A stretch of 64,000 nucleotides of DNA from contig JBBDNK010000028.1 of the NCBI GenBank assembly GCA_040877625.1, forward strand, positions 1-64,000, written 5' to 3'. The stretch comes from Methylonatrum sp040877625. Its GTDB lineage: Bacteria; Pseudomonadota; Gammaproteobacteria; Nitrococcales; Aquisalimonadaceae. The stretch's first letter is position 1. Every line of letters starts with the position of its first letter. The position numbers were made by a program, and so were the translations under genes. Shown here one piece after another: positions 54,879-62,198 of this stretch. The notes beneath the pieces were generated by a model, which saw nothing but the letters and a program-made list of their open reading frames with translations, was not told where the DNA came from and did no database searches.

Positions 54879-55835
54879 ATGAGACAGTTGAATGTTCTCA
54901 TCGCAACAGCCGGACTTGCAATGGCGTCGTTCAGCGCCTCGGCCAGCGATTTTCCAAACCGCAATGTCGACATCGTCGTGCCTTTCGGCGCCGGTGGCTC
55001 GACCGACCTGATGACGCGCGCGCTCTCCGAAGAGATGAAAAAGCATCTTGGTGTCAGCGTCGGGGTTGTGAACAAGGCCGGCGGTGCCGGCACCATCGGC
55101 ACCGCCGAGGTTGCCAGCGCCCGCGCTGACGGATACACCCTGGGAATGAGCCCGGTTGGGCCGTTGACCACCCAGACCAACCTGCGCAATCTTCCATACA
55201 GCCCGGAGTCCTTCGACTACGTCTGTCTGGTCTATTCCAATCCGCAGATCCTGATTGTCTCAACGGATTCGGAGTTCAACTCGGTCCGGGATGTCATCGC
55301 TGCCGCCAAGGATGGTTCCAGGCGCCTACGCTACGGCTCGACCGGCGCGGGTTCGATTCCGCATCTCGCCGGCGTCGCCCTGGCCACATCGTCGGGTGTC
55401 GACATGGTTCACGTGCCCCATAGCGGGGATGCGGATCAGCTCTCAAGCGTGCTTGGTGGTCATATCGACATGCTGGTCAGTCATCCCGCCTTCCTGACGG
55501 CGAACAGAGATTCCGTCAAAGGGCTTGGCATCATGGCGCCGGAGCGCATCAGCCAGTTTCCGGATCTGCGGACATTCGCGGAGCAGGGCGGACCGGATCT
55601 GGATATTCGCGTCTGGGGCGGCCTCACCGTGCCCGCGGGTACGCCTCAGGACGTCATCGCAAAGCTGGAGAGCGCCTGCGAAGCGTCCGTGAAGTCCGCC
55701 AGTTTCCGTGAGCAGTTGGCGCGGCTCAATACGCCCGAGGCCTATATGGGGCATCGGGAATTTGCCAGGTTCGTGATGGGTGAATACGAGAACAACAGGA
55801 CGTTGCTGCGCGAGGCAGGTGTGCTGAAGGACTGA
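54879..55835 (+). CDS. tctC: Tripartite tricarboxylate transporter substrate-binding protein (TctC/Bug)
   Basis: A 318-residue periplasmic receptor. Signal peptide cleaved near SASA/SDF. Bug-family motifs are DIVVPFGAGGSTDLMTRAL, NKAGGAGTIGTAEVA, LRYGSTGAGSIPHLAG, VDMVHVPHSGDADQLSSVLGG and the C-terminal RFVMGEYENNRTLLREAG. GAGGAG eight bases before the ATG. It binds a carboxylate or related small molecule and delivers it to TctAB. Confidence 0.93.
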   Translation: MRQLNVLIATAGLAMASFSASASDFPNRNVDIVVPFGAGGSTDLMTRALSEEMKKHLGVSVGVVNKAGGAGTIGTAEVASARADGYTLGMSPVGPLTTQTNLRNLPYSPESFDYVCLVYSNPQILIVSTDSEFNSVRDVIAAAKDGSRRLRYGSTGAGSIPHLAGVALATSSGVDMVHVPHSGDADQLSSVLGGHIDMLVSHPAFLTANRDSVKGLGIMAPERISQFPDLRTFAEQGGPDLDIRVWGGLTVPAGTPQDVIAKLESACEASVKSASFREQLARLNTPEAYMGHREFARFVMGEYENNRTLLREAGVLKD

Positions 55836-55839
55836 TCCG

Positions 55840-56307
55840 ATGCGTCGGCACATGCTCGACATCCTCAGCGCACTGGTGATTGTCGCGGCCATTGCCGTGA
55901 TGGCATGGCAGTCTCATATCGCCACGTTCTTTTCGTCCGGACCGGGTCTGGCCCATGACCCCGTGTTCTATCCACGGGTTGTACTGGCGGTGGCCGCCCT
56001 TCTGGCCACCGCCGTCATTGTGCAATCCGTTCGGGGGTTGCGTCAGTCAGAGCAGGCGGATCCGGTGCGCTGGGGCGTGTTGGGCGGAGTGATCGCCGCG
56101 ACCGGCGTTTACGTCGGTCTGCTTGTGCCCTTCGGGTACATTGTTGCCACTGCGGTGTTCCTGGTTCCCTCAGCCCTGGTTCTCGGTTATCGACGCTGGC
56201 TACCGTTGCTTCTGGTGACCATTATTTTCCCGCTGGCCTCCTGGTACGTGTTCGTCCGGATCATAGGGATTCCGCTTCCCACCGGCGAATTGTTCGGCCC
56301 CGGCTGA
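55840..56307 (+). CDS. tctB: Tripartite tricarboxylate transporter small permease (TctB)
   Basis: A 155-residue protein with four hydrophobic helices (for example ILSALVIVAAIAVMAW, VVLAVAALLATAVIVQS, LLLVTIIFPLASWYVFVRI). The C-terminal IPLPTGELFG is typical of TctB. It starts 4 bp after tctC and ends 19 bp before tctA. Weakly conserved in sequence as a family; identification rests on size, topology, the C-terminus and position. Confidence 0.88.
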   Translation: MRRHMLDILSALVIVAAIAVMAWQSHIATFFSSGPGLAHDPVFYPRVVLAVAALLATAVIVQSVRGLRQSEQADPVRWGVLGGVIAATGVYVGLLVPFGYIVATAVFLVPSALVLGYRRWLPLLLVTIIFPLASWYVFVRIIGIPLPTGELFGPG

Positions 56308-56326
56308 CTGGAGACTGTGACTGGGC

Positions 56327-57811
56327 ATGCTCGACAACCTCATCATCTCCATCGGTCTGGTCGCAAGCCCGGAGGCCATGATCGCGTTGGTGGTCGGTAC
56401 CGTGCTCGGCATTGTGGTCGGCGCGCTGCCGGGGCTGGGATCTGTCGTCGGGATCACCATGATCCTGCCGTTCACCACCGCGATGGGGCAGGTGCCGGGG
56501 GTGGCGCTGATGCTCGGCGTATATTGTGGTTCCGTATTCGGCGGCTCGATCAGTGCCATTCTCATCAACACGCCCGGTACGCCGGCATCCGCGGCCACCT
56601 GCCTGGACGGCTTTCCCATGACCCAGCGCGGGGAAGGGGATCTTGCCCTGGGCTGGGCGACCGGCGCCTCGCTGTTCGGCGGTATCTTCTCCATCGTCGT
56701 GCTTATGATCGCAGCGCCTCAGCTTGCGGCGCTGGCGCTGCGTTTCGGACCCATTGAGTACTTCGCTCTGATGGTGTTCGCCCTGACCTGCATCGCGTCG
56801 GTTTCCGAGGGCAGCATGGCCAAAGGGCTGCTCATGGGAATGATCGGGCTGTTTCTCGGTGTGGTCGGCCCCGATCCGGTGACGGGTGACATTCGATTCG
56901 ACTTCGGCATTTTCCAGCTCTCAGGCGGTATCGGCCTGATTCCGATTGTAGTCGGTGCATTTGCCCTGTCCGAGGTCTTTTATCGTGCGGCCCAGTACAG
57001 CACCGGCGCGCATGCGCTAACGTCCAGCATCGGATTTCGTTTTGCGCCGCCCCGCGAGTGGCTGTTGCGCTGGAAAACCTTCGTCAAATCGGCGGCTATC
57101 GGCTCCACGGTGGGCGTGTTGCCCGGCACCGGCGCGGCAACGGCGGCGTTCATCAGCTATTCGGAAATCCGGCGAAGTTCTCCTCGGCGGCAGCAGATGG
57201 GCAAAGGCGAGCCGGATGGCGTTATCGCCTCCGAGACCGCCAACAACGCGGTAACCGGTGGCGCTCTGGTGCCGACCCTGGCATTGGGGATCCCCGGCGA
57301 CCCGGTTACTGCCGTCATGCTGGGGACGCTGGTCTACCAGGGGGTAACACCCGGGCCCAGACTGTTCGGCGAAAACATCTCCCTCGTGTACGCGATCTTC
57401 ATCTGCCTGCTGCTCGCGAATGTGCTCATGGCAGTTCTGGTCGCCACTGTCGGCGGGCGCCTGTTCTCGCGGATTCTGCGCATCCCCGAGCCACTGCTGC
57501 TCAGCATGGTGACCGTGCTTGCCCTGGTGGGGGCGTACGGTGTCAATAACAGAATGTTCGACGTTATGGTTGCTCTGTGTGCCGGGGTGGTTGCCGTGCT
57601 TCTGCGGCACGCCAGGTACCCAATCGCGCCGATGGTCATAGGTATGGTTATCGGCCCCTTGCTGGAGCAGCGATTCCGGCAGGGCCTGATCATTTCAGAC
57701 AACAACTTTCTCGCCTTCTTCACCAGCCCCATCGCGAACATCTTCTTCGTTCTGACCCTGCTGTTCGTGCTCAAGGCGACACTATGGCGATCACGGCGCT
57801 CGCCTACCTGA
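56327..57811 (+). CDS. tctA: Tripartite tricarboxylate transporter large permease (TctA)
   Basis: A 494-residue membrane protein with 10-12 helices. Family signatures are GIVVGALPGLGSVVGITMILPFT, GVYCGSVFGGSISAILINTPGTPASAATCLDG-type segment, and the second repeat STVGVLPGTGAATAAFISYSE and ALVPTLALGIPGDPVTAVMLG. It forms the sodium- or proton-coupled channel with TctB. Last gene of the LacI-controlled operon. It converges with the aminotransferase gene; a small 6-bp hairpin (57848-57865) lies across the junction. Confidence 0.95.
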   Translation: MLDNLIISIGLVASPEAMIALVVGTVLGIVVGALPGLGSVVGITMILPFTTAMGQVPGVALMLGVYCGSVFGGSISAILINTPGTPASAATCLDGFPMTQRGEGDLALGWATGASLFGGIFSIVVLMIAAPQLAALALRFGPIEYFALMVFALTCIASVSEGSMAKGLLMGMIGLFLGVVGPDPVTGDIRFDFGIFQLSGGIGLIPIVVGAFALSEVFYRAAQYSTGAHALTSSIGFRFAPPREWLLRWKTFVKSAAIGSTVGVLPGTGAATAAFISYSEIRRSSPRRQQMGKGEPDGVIASETANNAVTGGALVPTLALGIPGDPVTAVMLGTLVYQGVTPGPRLFGENISLVYAIFICLLLANVLMAVLVATVGGRLFSRILRIPEPLLLSMVTVLALVGAYGVNNRMFDVMVALCAGVVAVLLRHARYPIAPMVIGMVIGPLLEQRFRQGLIISDNNFLAFFTSPIANIFFVLTLLFVLKATLWRSRRSPT

Positions 57812-57856
57812 GAGAGCAGGGCGGTGTACGGGATCGCGGCGGGGCGAATCGGCCTG

Positions 57857-58996
57857 TTAGCCGATGATGGTCCTGGCCAGTGCCTCCGCGCGCGCCACAG
57901 CCTCGGCAACAGCCGCGGGCGGGGTATAGAAATGCGGCGAGAACCGTACGCCGCCGCCACGGCTCGCACAGATCACACCGCTTTCCATGAGTGCGCTATA
58001 GAGGCTGTACGAATCCGCACCAGGCGCCGTGAAAGTGACTATCCCTGACAGTCGTTCCGGCTCGCTCGAGCTGATCAATTCCAGTCGTTCACTTCGGCTA
58101 ATTAAATCAACTAGGTGGGTTACATTGTTGAGAACCTTTCTCTCAACTTCAGCCAGGCCACCGTCGCCCTGGAGGACCGACAGGCTCGCTTCCAGGCCGT
58201 GGATGCCGAGCATATTGGGGCTGCCGCATTCAAAACGCCGGGCGCTGCGCGCGACTTCCCACGCGGTGCGGTCATAGTCGCCCGCATGTTCGAGCATGTG
58301 CCAGCCGTACTGGGTAAGCTGTAACTGATCGCGTATCGACGGGCAGCAATAAAACAGACCGACCCCTTCCGGACCCAGCATCCATTTATGACCGTCGGCG
58401 ACCACGAAATCCGCGTCCACCTCGCCCAGATCGAAACGCAATGCGCCGAGACTCTGGATCGCATCCACGCAGAAAAGAATACCGTGCTGGCGGCAGGCGG
58501 CGGCCAACGGTGGCAGGTTCATGCGCAAGCCTGTGCCGTACTGCACCGAACTGACGGCTAACATGCGGGTATTTGCGCCGATTGCATCAATCAGCGCGTC
58601 CTCCGGCGTTGCCGCGCTGGCCAGATCGACATCGACGACCTTGACGCCTCTGGTGGCGAGTGATTCCCAAACCACGCGGTTGGATGGAAACTCCTGCCTG
58701 TTGATGATGATTTCATCACCGGCATTCCAGCTCAGCCCGTAGGCAATGAAGGACAGGCCCTCGGACGTGTTCTTCACCAGCGCAATGTCGTCGCCGGTCG
58801 GCGCGTTTATCAGCTCCGCAAGCCTCTTGCGCAACTGGGTCTCGGTCTGCAGCCAGCGGCGATAAGCGGCAGCGCCCCGATAGAGGTTTTCATCGGCAAA
58901 TGTCGCAATCGCATCGCGGGTACGCTGCGGCCAGGGGCCGACGCCGGCGTGATTCAGGTAGATCAGTGAATCGTCGAGGGGAAACTGGGGATGCAT
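57857..58996 (-). CDS. Class V aminotransferase (isopenicillin N epimerase/cysteine desulfurase-like)
   Basis: A 379-residue PLP enzyme. It starts HPQFPLDDSLIYLNHAGVGPWP, with VDAIQSLGALRFDLGEVDADFVVADG before the PLP lysine in GHKWMLGPEGVG, and ends VICASRGGGVRFSPHFYTPP. The cysteine-desulfurase loop (Cys in a flexible RxGxxC context) is absent, so it is closer to the epimerase/selenocysteine-lyase-like branch of unknown substrate. GGAG lies seven bases upstream of the ATG. It is 58 bp downstream of the persulfide dioxygenase gene, same strand. Confidence 0.87.
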   Translation of the reverse strand: MHPQFPLDDSLIYLNHAGVGPWPQRTRDAIATFADENLYRGAAAYRRWLQTETQLRKRLAELINAPTGDDIALVKNTSEGLSFIAYGLSWNAGDEIIINRQEFPSNRVVWESLATRGVKVVDVDLASAATPEDALIDAIGANTRMLAVSSVQYGTGLRMNLPPLAAACRQHGILFCVDAIQSLGALRFDLGEVDADFVVADGHKWMLGPEGVGLFYCCPSIRDQLQLTQYGWHMLEHAGDYDRTAWEVARSARRFECGSPNMLGIHGLEASLSVLQGDGGLAEVERKVLNNVTHLVDLISRSERLELISSSEPERLSGIVTFTAPGADSYSLYSALMESGVICASRGGGVRFSPHFYTPPAAVAEAVARAEALARTIIG

Positions 58997-59054
58997 GCAG
59001 AAGCTCCGCGCGGTGATCGGCAATGGCTTTGCGCCATTGTTCAGAGTCGAGCCG

Positions 59055-60446
59055 CTACTGGCAAATAGAATCTTCGGCCTTGATCGTCGGGTATCCGGCA
59101 GCTTGCCACGCCCCCATTGACCCCAGAAAGACGTCGACCCTGGAAAAGCCCGCACGGAGCAACACGGAGGCCGCGATAGTCGCCCGTTGCCCGCTGCCGC
59201 ACATGACCGTGTAACGGTGATCATGCCGAAGTGTATCCAGATGATTGCCGAGCTCGCCAACATAGCGATGGCATGAGCCGGTTATCATGCCACCGGCAAT
59301 CTCCGATGCGCTTCGCACGTCGAGCAAAGTCCAGTCTTCCGGACTATCCGCGACACGGCGTGCCACCTCGGTGACGCTTACCGCCGGCAAGGTGCGAAAG
59401 GAGCGTCCACCTGTAGCCCATCCTGCGAGAGCGCCGACGAGAAAACCGACGGTGCGGTCAAAGCCGATTCGCGCAAGGTGGCGCGCCGCGACTTCGGCCT
59501 GGCCCGCATCGTCTGCCACCAACAGGATGTCCTGGTGTTGTTCGAGAAACCAACCTGCGAACGCCGGCACCATGTCACACGGGAGTGCAAGGCTATCCGG
59601 CAGGTGTGCACCCATGAACGCGGTGACGTCTCTAATGTCGATAGTGATTGCCTCGGCGCGGGCATGCTCAAACGCGAACGCTGAGAGCGAGGGAGGCGTC
59701 ATGATGCGCTTTACGGGCTCACCGCCAATGCTGTTCAGATGTTCCATCAGGCGAAAGTAGGGCGGTTGATAATGTTGCTCCGCGAGCTTCGTGGCGATGA
59801 ATTCGTCCCGGTCAGTCATCCTTAACAGCGGATTGTTACGCCGCTCGTACCCGAGTGTGGAAAACTCGCGGTCCGCCATGTTGTTGCCACAGACGGAACC
59901 GGCCCCGTGCGCGGGGTAGATGATCGTCTGATCACCGAGGGCGACCAGCTTGCGCAGGCTGTCGAAAAGCAGACCTGCAACTTCGCGGGCACGTTGAGGG
60001 TAGAAATCGGTACGGCCGACATCACCCACAAACAAGGCGTCTCCGGTAAATACACCGATCGGATCATCGCCGAAATCCGTGTCCTGGAGAACGAACGACA
60101 AACTGTCGTCCGTGTGCCCGGGTGTTTCGATCACCCTGATCCGCGCGCTGCCCAGGGAGAGCGTTTCGTTTTCCAGGACAGTTTTGGCATACGCAATATC
60201 GTGTTTCGGTGTGGGCCCGTGCAGAACCGGCGCGCCGGTCATGCGTGCAAGTACCGGCGCACCTGAAACCAGATCCTCGTTACGGTGTGTCTCGAGCACA
60301 TGAGTAATGTGGCAGCCGCGAGCGCGTGCCAGCTGGACATAGAGCTCACAATCGCGCCGTGGATCGATGACGACTGCCTCGCCGCCATTCCCTACAAGGT
60401 AGGACAAATGAGAGAGGCCATCGGACTTCACTGTCTCGACAAACAT
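59055..60446 (-). CDS. Persulfide dioxygenase-like metallo-hydrolase fused to two rhodanese domains
   Basis: A 463-residue fusion. Residues 1-240 are a glyoxalase II/ETHE1-type metallo-beta-lactamase domain with ETHRNEDLVSG (the variant HxNED motif of this subfamily), TPGHTDDSLSF, FTGDALFVGDVGRTDFY and IYPAHGAGSVCG. Then two rhodanese modules: the first (about 265-360) lacks an active-site cysteine (VADDAGQ at the loop), the second has it in VMCGSGQRATIA. Expected role: oxidise glutathione or other persulfide to sulfite and/or transfer sulfur, in the cytoplasm. AGGGAG precedes the ATG. Confidence 0.88.
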   Translation of the reverse strand: MFVETVKSDGLSHLSYLVGNGGEAVVIDPRRDCELYVQLARARGCHITHVLETHRNEDLVSGAPVLARMTGAPVLHGPTPKHDIAYAKTVLENETLSLGSARIRVIETPGHTDDSLSFVLQDTDFGDDPIGVFTGDALFVGDVGRTDFYPQRAREVAGLLFDSLRKLVALGDQTIIYPAHGAGSVCGNNMADREFSTLGYERRNNPLLRMTDRDEFIATKLAEQHYQPPYFRLMEHLNSIGGEPVKRIMTPPSLSAFAFEHARAEAITIDIRDVTAFMGAHLPDSLALPCDMVPAFAGWFLEQHQDILLVADDAGQAEVAARHLARIGFDRTVGFLVGALAGWATGGRSFRTLPAVSVTEVARRVADSPEDWTLLDVRSASEIAGGMITGSCHRYVGELGNHLDTLRHDHRYTVMCGSGQRATIAASVLLRAGFSRVDVFLGSMGAWQAAGYPTIKAEDSICQ

Positions 60447-60636
60447 CCATCTCCCTCTGTGTGTCGTGCATCCACCGAGTGAACACGTTCAAGTATGACA
60501 TGCGGGCGTTGGCGCACCATGCAGTCCGGCGGCTCCGGGGCCGCGCGTTGGTGCACGATTTCTACCGGGCATATTGTCCAAGGTGAACCATACTTGCTTG
60601 CCGATGGGAACTGCCTACTGGCACATGTACGTCCGT

Positions 60637-60677
60637 ACCGGTATCCACTACTGCGTATAATGTATATCTTCAACCCT
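60637..60677 (+). repeat. Left dif-like site (partial copy)
   Basis: 31 bases (60637-60667) are identical to 61606-61636. Within them are the XerC arm ACTGCGTATAA (60650-60660) and centre TGTATA (60661-60666) of a dif site. The right arm is degenerate (TCTTCAACCCT, 60667-60677). A shared XerC side with a divergent XerD side is what Xer-exploiting phages and islands leave at one boundary. Confidence 0.8.
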
Positions 60678-60924
60678 TAATCGATAGTTTTCGTCTATCG
60701 TCTCGGGCGGTAGGCGGCGGGCAGGGTGGATTGAGCGCAGCGCCACACTGTCGCCGCCGTTGTGTTCTCCCTGCTCGTAGTCGTCCGTCTTTGGCAGGGC
60801 CTCTCGCAGCTTGGCCTCCCTCCGTCCAGGTCGAAGCTGTGACCGTGGCGGGGCCGCCGTGCTCTCCAGGGCGCTCTGTCACCACCCCCCCTCATGCTGC
60901 CCAAGCGGGGCTTGTCGAAGCCAA

Positions 60925-60958
60925 TCTAGAACCCGACAAGGTAATACCGGGTTCTAGA
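60925..60958. promoter_or_regulatory. Perfect 11-bp inverted repeat upstream of the phage-type gene
   Basis: TCTAGAACCCG (60925-60935) pairs with CGGGTTCTAGA (60948-60958) around a 12-nt loop. No T-run follows. Its position about 75 bp before the ATG suggests an operator, a phage replication or packaging hairpin, or part of a folded single-stranded attachment site. Confidence 0.55.
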
Positions 60959-60975
60959 ACTGTAACCCTTTGTTT

Positions 60976-61005
60976 TTCGGGGAAACGCATATGTTCGGGG
61001 AAACG
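60976..61005 (+). repeat. Tandem 12-bp repeat
   Basis: TTCGGGGAAACG occurs at 60976-60987 and again at 60994-61005, 18 bp apart, just before the phage-type gene. It could provide alternative ribosome sites (GGGGA) or a repeated protein-binding site. Confidence 0.4.
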
Positions 61006-61032
61006 GGCGAAACAGTCCGATTTGGGGGCCTC

Positions 61033-61593
61033 ATGAGCAGCGATCCGAGGGACCTCTACAGGCTCCGATTTGGGGAGCTAGGCATCACCGCATTTCAGGC
61101 GGCAGCTTGGCTCGGCATCCATGTGCGGACGTACCAACGGCAGGAACAGGGGCGATCATCGCTCTACGGGCCTCTTTGGCGTGCTCTCGCGCTCAAGGCG
61201 GGGTATCTGGGAGACATTCACCCGGCATGGACTGGATGGCGGCTCTCGCCACGGGATGGGCGTTTGTATCCTCCCGGCTACCGTTACGGGCTGTCTGCGG
61301 GTGAAATTCTATCCATGCCATACCTGCTGGCACTGGTCTTGGAACTGCAACGCCAGCAGCGTGAATGGGCTGCTAATGCCAGCGCGAATGGGGAGCATCA
61401 AGGCAGGGAATGCGAAGCGGAATCCGACCGGGCAAATTGTCCAATGGTCGGCCATAATGGCGGGGCTGAAAAAAGACTGCCCGGCGACTGCTACCAACAG
61501 TCCCGGGCGGGGTCGGCCTTACCAGAAACCTTTGAAGCACTAGGAGAAACCGACAATGCAGAGTCTAGCAGCAGGGCAGCAATCTGCCCATAG
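61033..61593 (+). CDS. Phage protein of DUF3653 type (filamentous-phage associated)
   Basis: A 186-residue protein. The first 105 residues hold a helix-turn-helix-like segment (LYRLRFGELGITAFQAAAWLG then VRTYQRQEQG) and the DUF3653 pattern HPAWTGWRLSPRDGRLYPPGYRYGLSAGEI, followed by a helix (LLALVLELQRQQRE) and a low-complexity tail. Members of this family occur in filamentous phages of Vibrio and Xanthomonas; their role is not established, though DNA binding is plausible. ATG at 61033 follows GGGGG; an ATG at 60991 with GGGGA is equally possible. A hairpin GGGCAG/CTGCCC (61574-61589) lies at the gene end. Confidence 0.65.
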   Translation: MSSDPRDLYRLRFGELGITAFQAAAWLGIHVRTYQRQEQGRSSLYGPLWRALALKAGYLGDIHPAWTGWRLSPRDGRLYPPGYRYGLSAGEILSMPYLLALVLELQRQQREWAANASANGEHQGRECEAESDRANCPMVGHNGGAEKRLPGDCYQQSRAGSALPETFEALGETDNAESSSRAAICP

Positions 61594-61618
61594 GCACAAC
61601 CCGGAACCGGTATCCACT

Positions 61619-61646
61619 ACTGCGTATAATGTATATTATGTTAAAT
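61619..61646 (+). other. Chromosome dimer resolution site dif
   Basis: Left (XerC) arm ACTGCGTATAA, centre TGTATA, right (XerD) arm TTATGTTAAAT. It matches the 28-bp E. coli dif at 25 positions; the three differences are all in the left arm. XerC/XerD recombine here to resolve chromosome dimers under FtsK control, which places this end of the window at the replication terminus. Confidence 0.9.
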
Positions 61647-61982
61647 ATAGTCAGCGCCAACAATGTGCCGGTATGGCTTGATTCAGATTGCCACGAGATC
61701 CAACTCCTCCAGGCGAATAGCCATCGCTCGCGGCCAGCCTCGCGGTACGAGGTTTCAGTCACGACGCCATCCTCGAAATCCGCCCACCCCAATGCCTGGG
61801 CCCGGATCAGTTCCGCCCGGCTCACTGCGGCGATGGCGAAACGGCTTAAGAGCCCTGCCGGCTGCCCGGTCGGTTTCCCACAGATCTGCCTGCGCAGATT
61901 TCCCACCATGAAGCGATAGAGGGAAGTCCATCACACCAGAGTGCACACCAGAGCGTTTCCCTTTTTCCTTCTCCCGCTTTGA
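61647..61982. other. Stretch between dif and the KTSC gene
   Basis: No supported gene. A minus-strand frame (61909 down to 61565) has plausible codon use in its middle (AELIRAQALGWADFEDG, then YREAGRERWLFAWRSW), resembling short ribosome-modulation-factor-like or phage proteins, but it has no ribosome site and runs through dif. It may be a broken gene end. A small hairpin ATCTGC/GCAGAT lies at 61884-61899. Confidence 0.4.
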
Positions 61983-62198
61983 TTACAACTTGCCGTATTG
62001 GTACCGATCTTTGATATTCGTGTTCAGATACATGCCCTTAGAGTCCGCTTGCATTAACTCCTGAAACACCCTCTCCTCAACGTCGTAATAAACGTAGGTT
62101 TCGCCTGACTTCAAAAAACGCACGTGCAGTTCCTGATTGTCAGGGTCATGGCCTATTGCCTCAATATTTGATGAATCGACAAAGTGCATTTCAGGCAT
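61983..62198 (-). CDS. KTSC-domain protein
   Basis: A 71-residue protein consisting of one KTSC domain: FVDSSNIEAIGHDPDNQELHV-type strand, GETYVYYDVEERVFQEL and the C-terminal ADSKGMYLNTNIKDRYQYGKL. The family is small and uncharacterised, often attached to phage or DNA-processing proteins. GGAGGAG six bases before the ATG at 62198 is a strong ribosome site. The start lies 8 bp inside the end of the HerA gene, so the two are translated together. Confidence 0.82.
   Translation of the reverse strand: MPEMHFVDSSNIEAIGHDPDNQELHVRFLKSGETYVYYDVEERVFQELMQADSKGMYLNTNIKDRYQYGKL

Larger units (their letters stand above)
60447..61032. other. Non-coding stretch before the phage-type gene
   Basis: No convincing gene in 586 bp; open frames on both strands (for example 60731-61036) have no recognisable residues. 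It contains the left dif-like copy (60637-60677), an 18-bp sequence ACCGGGCATATTGTCCAA (60564-60581) recurring with one change at 61427-61444, a GC-rich block (60700-60900), a 34-bp inverted repeat (60925-60958) and a tandem 12-mer (60976-61005). Confidence 0.6.
60650..61646 (+). mobile_element. Small Xer/dif-flanked element, probable filamentous-phage remnant
   Basis: Bounded by a partial dif copy on the left and a full dif on the right; the repeat-to-repeat period is 969 bp. The only clear gene is the DUF3653-type phage protein at 61033-61593. Filamentous phages such as CTX-phi and Xanthomonas Cf/Lf phages, and the gonococcal island, integrate at dif using host XerCD and create flanking dif-like repeats. 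The element is far too short for a complete phage (5-9 kb), so it is either a deletion remnant or a satellite that depends on a helper. Confidence 0.7.

Noticed and set aside
57848..57865. ATCGGC/GCCGAT hairpin as terminator between tctA and the aminotransferase
   Set aside because: Only 6 bp, no T-run, and it overlaps the aminotransferase stop codon.
60976..61005. Tandem repeats as a possible CRISPR
   Set aside because: Only two 12-bp units with a 6-bp gap; no spacer pattern.
60731..61036. Plus-strand open frame (101 aa) in the dif-flanked element, possibly a decayed phage gene
   Set aside because: Low-complexity, no ribosome site and no match I can recognise to filamentous-phage proteins; described as non-coding.
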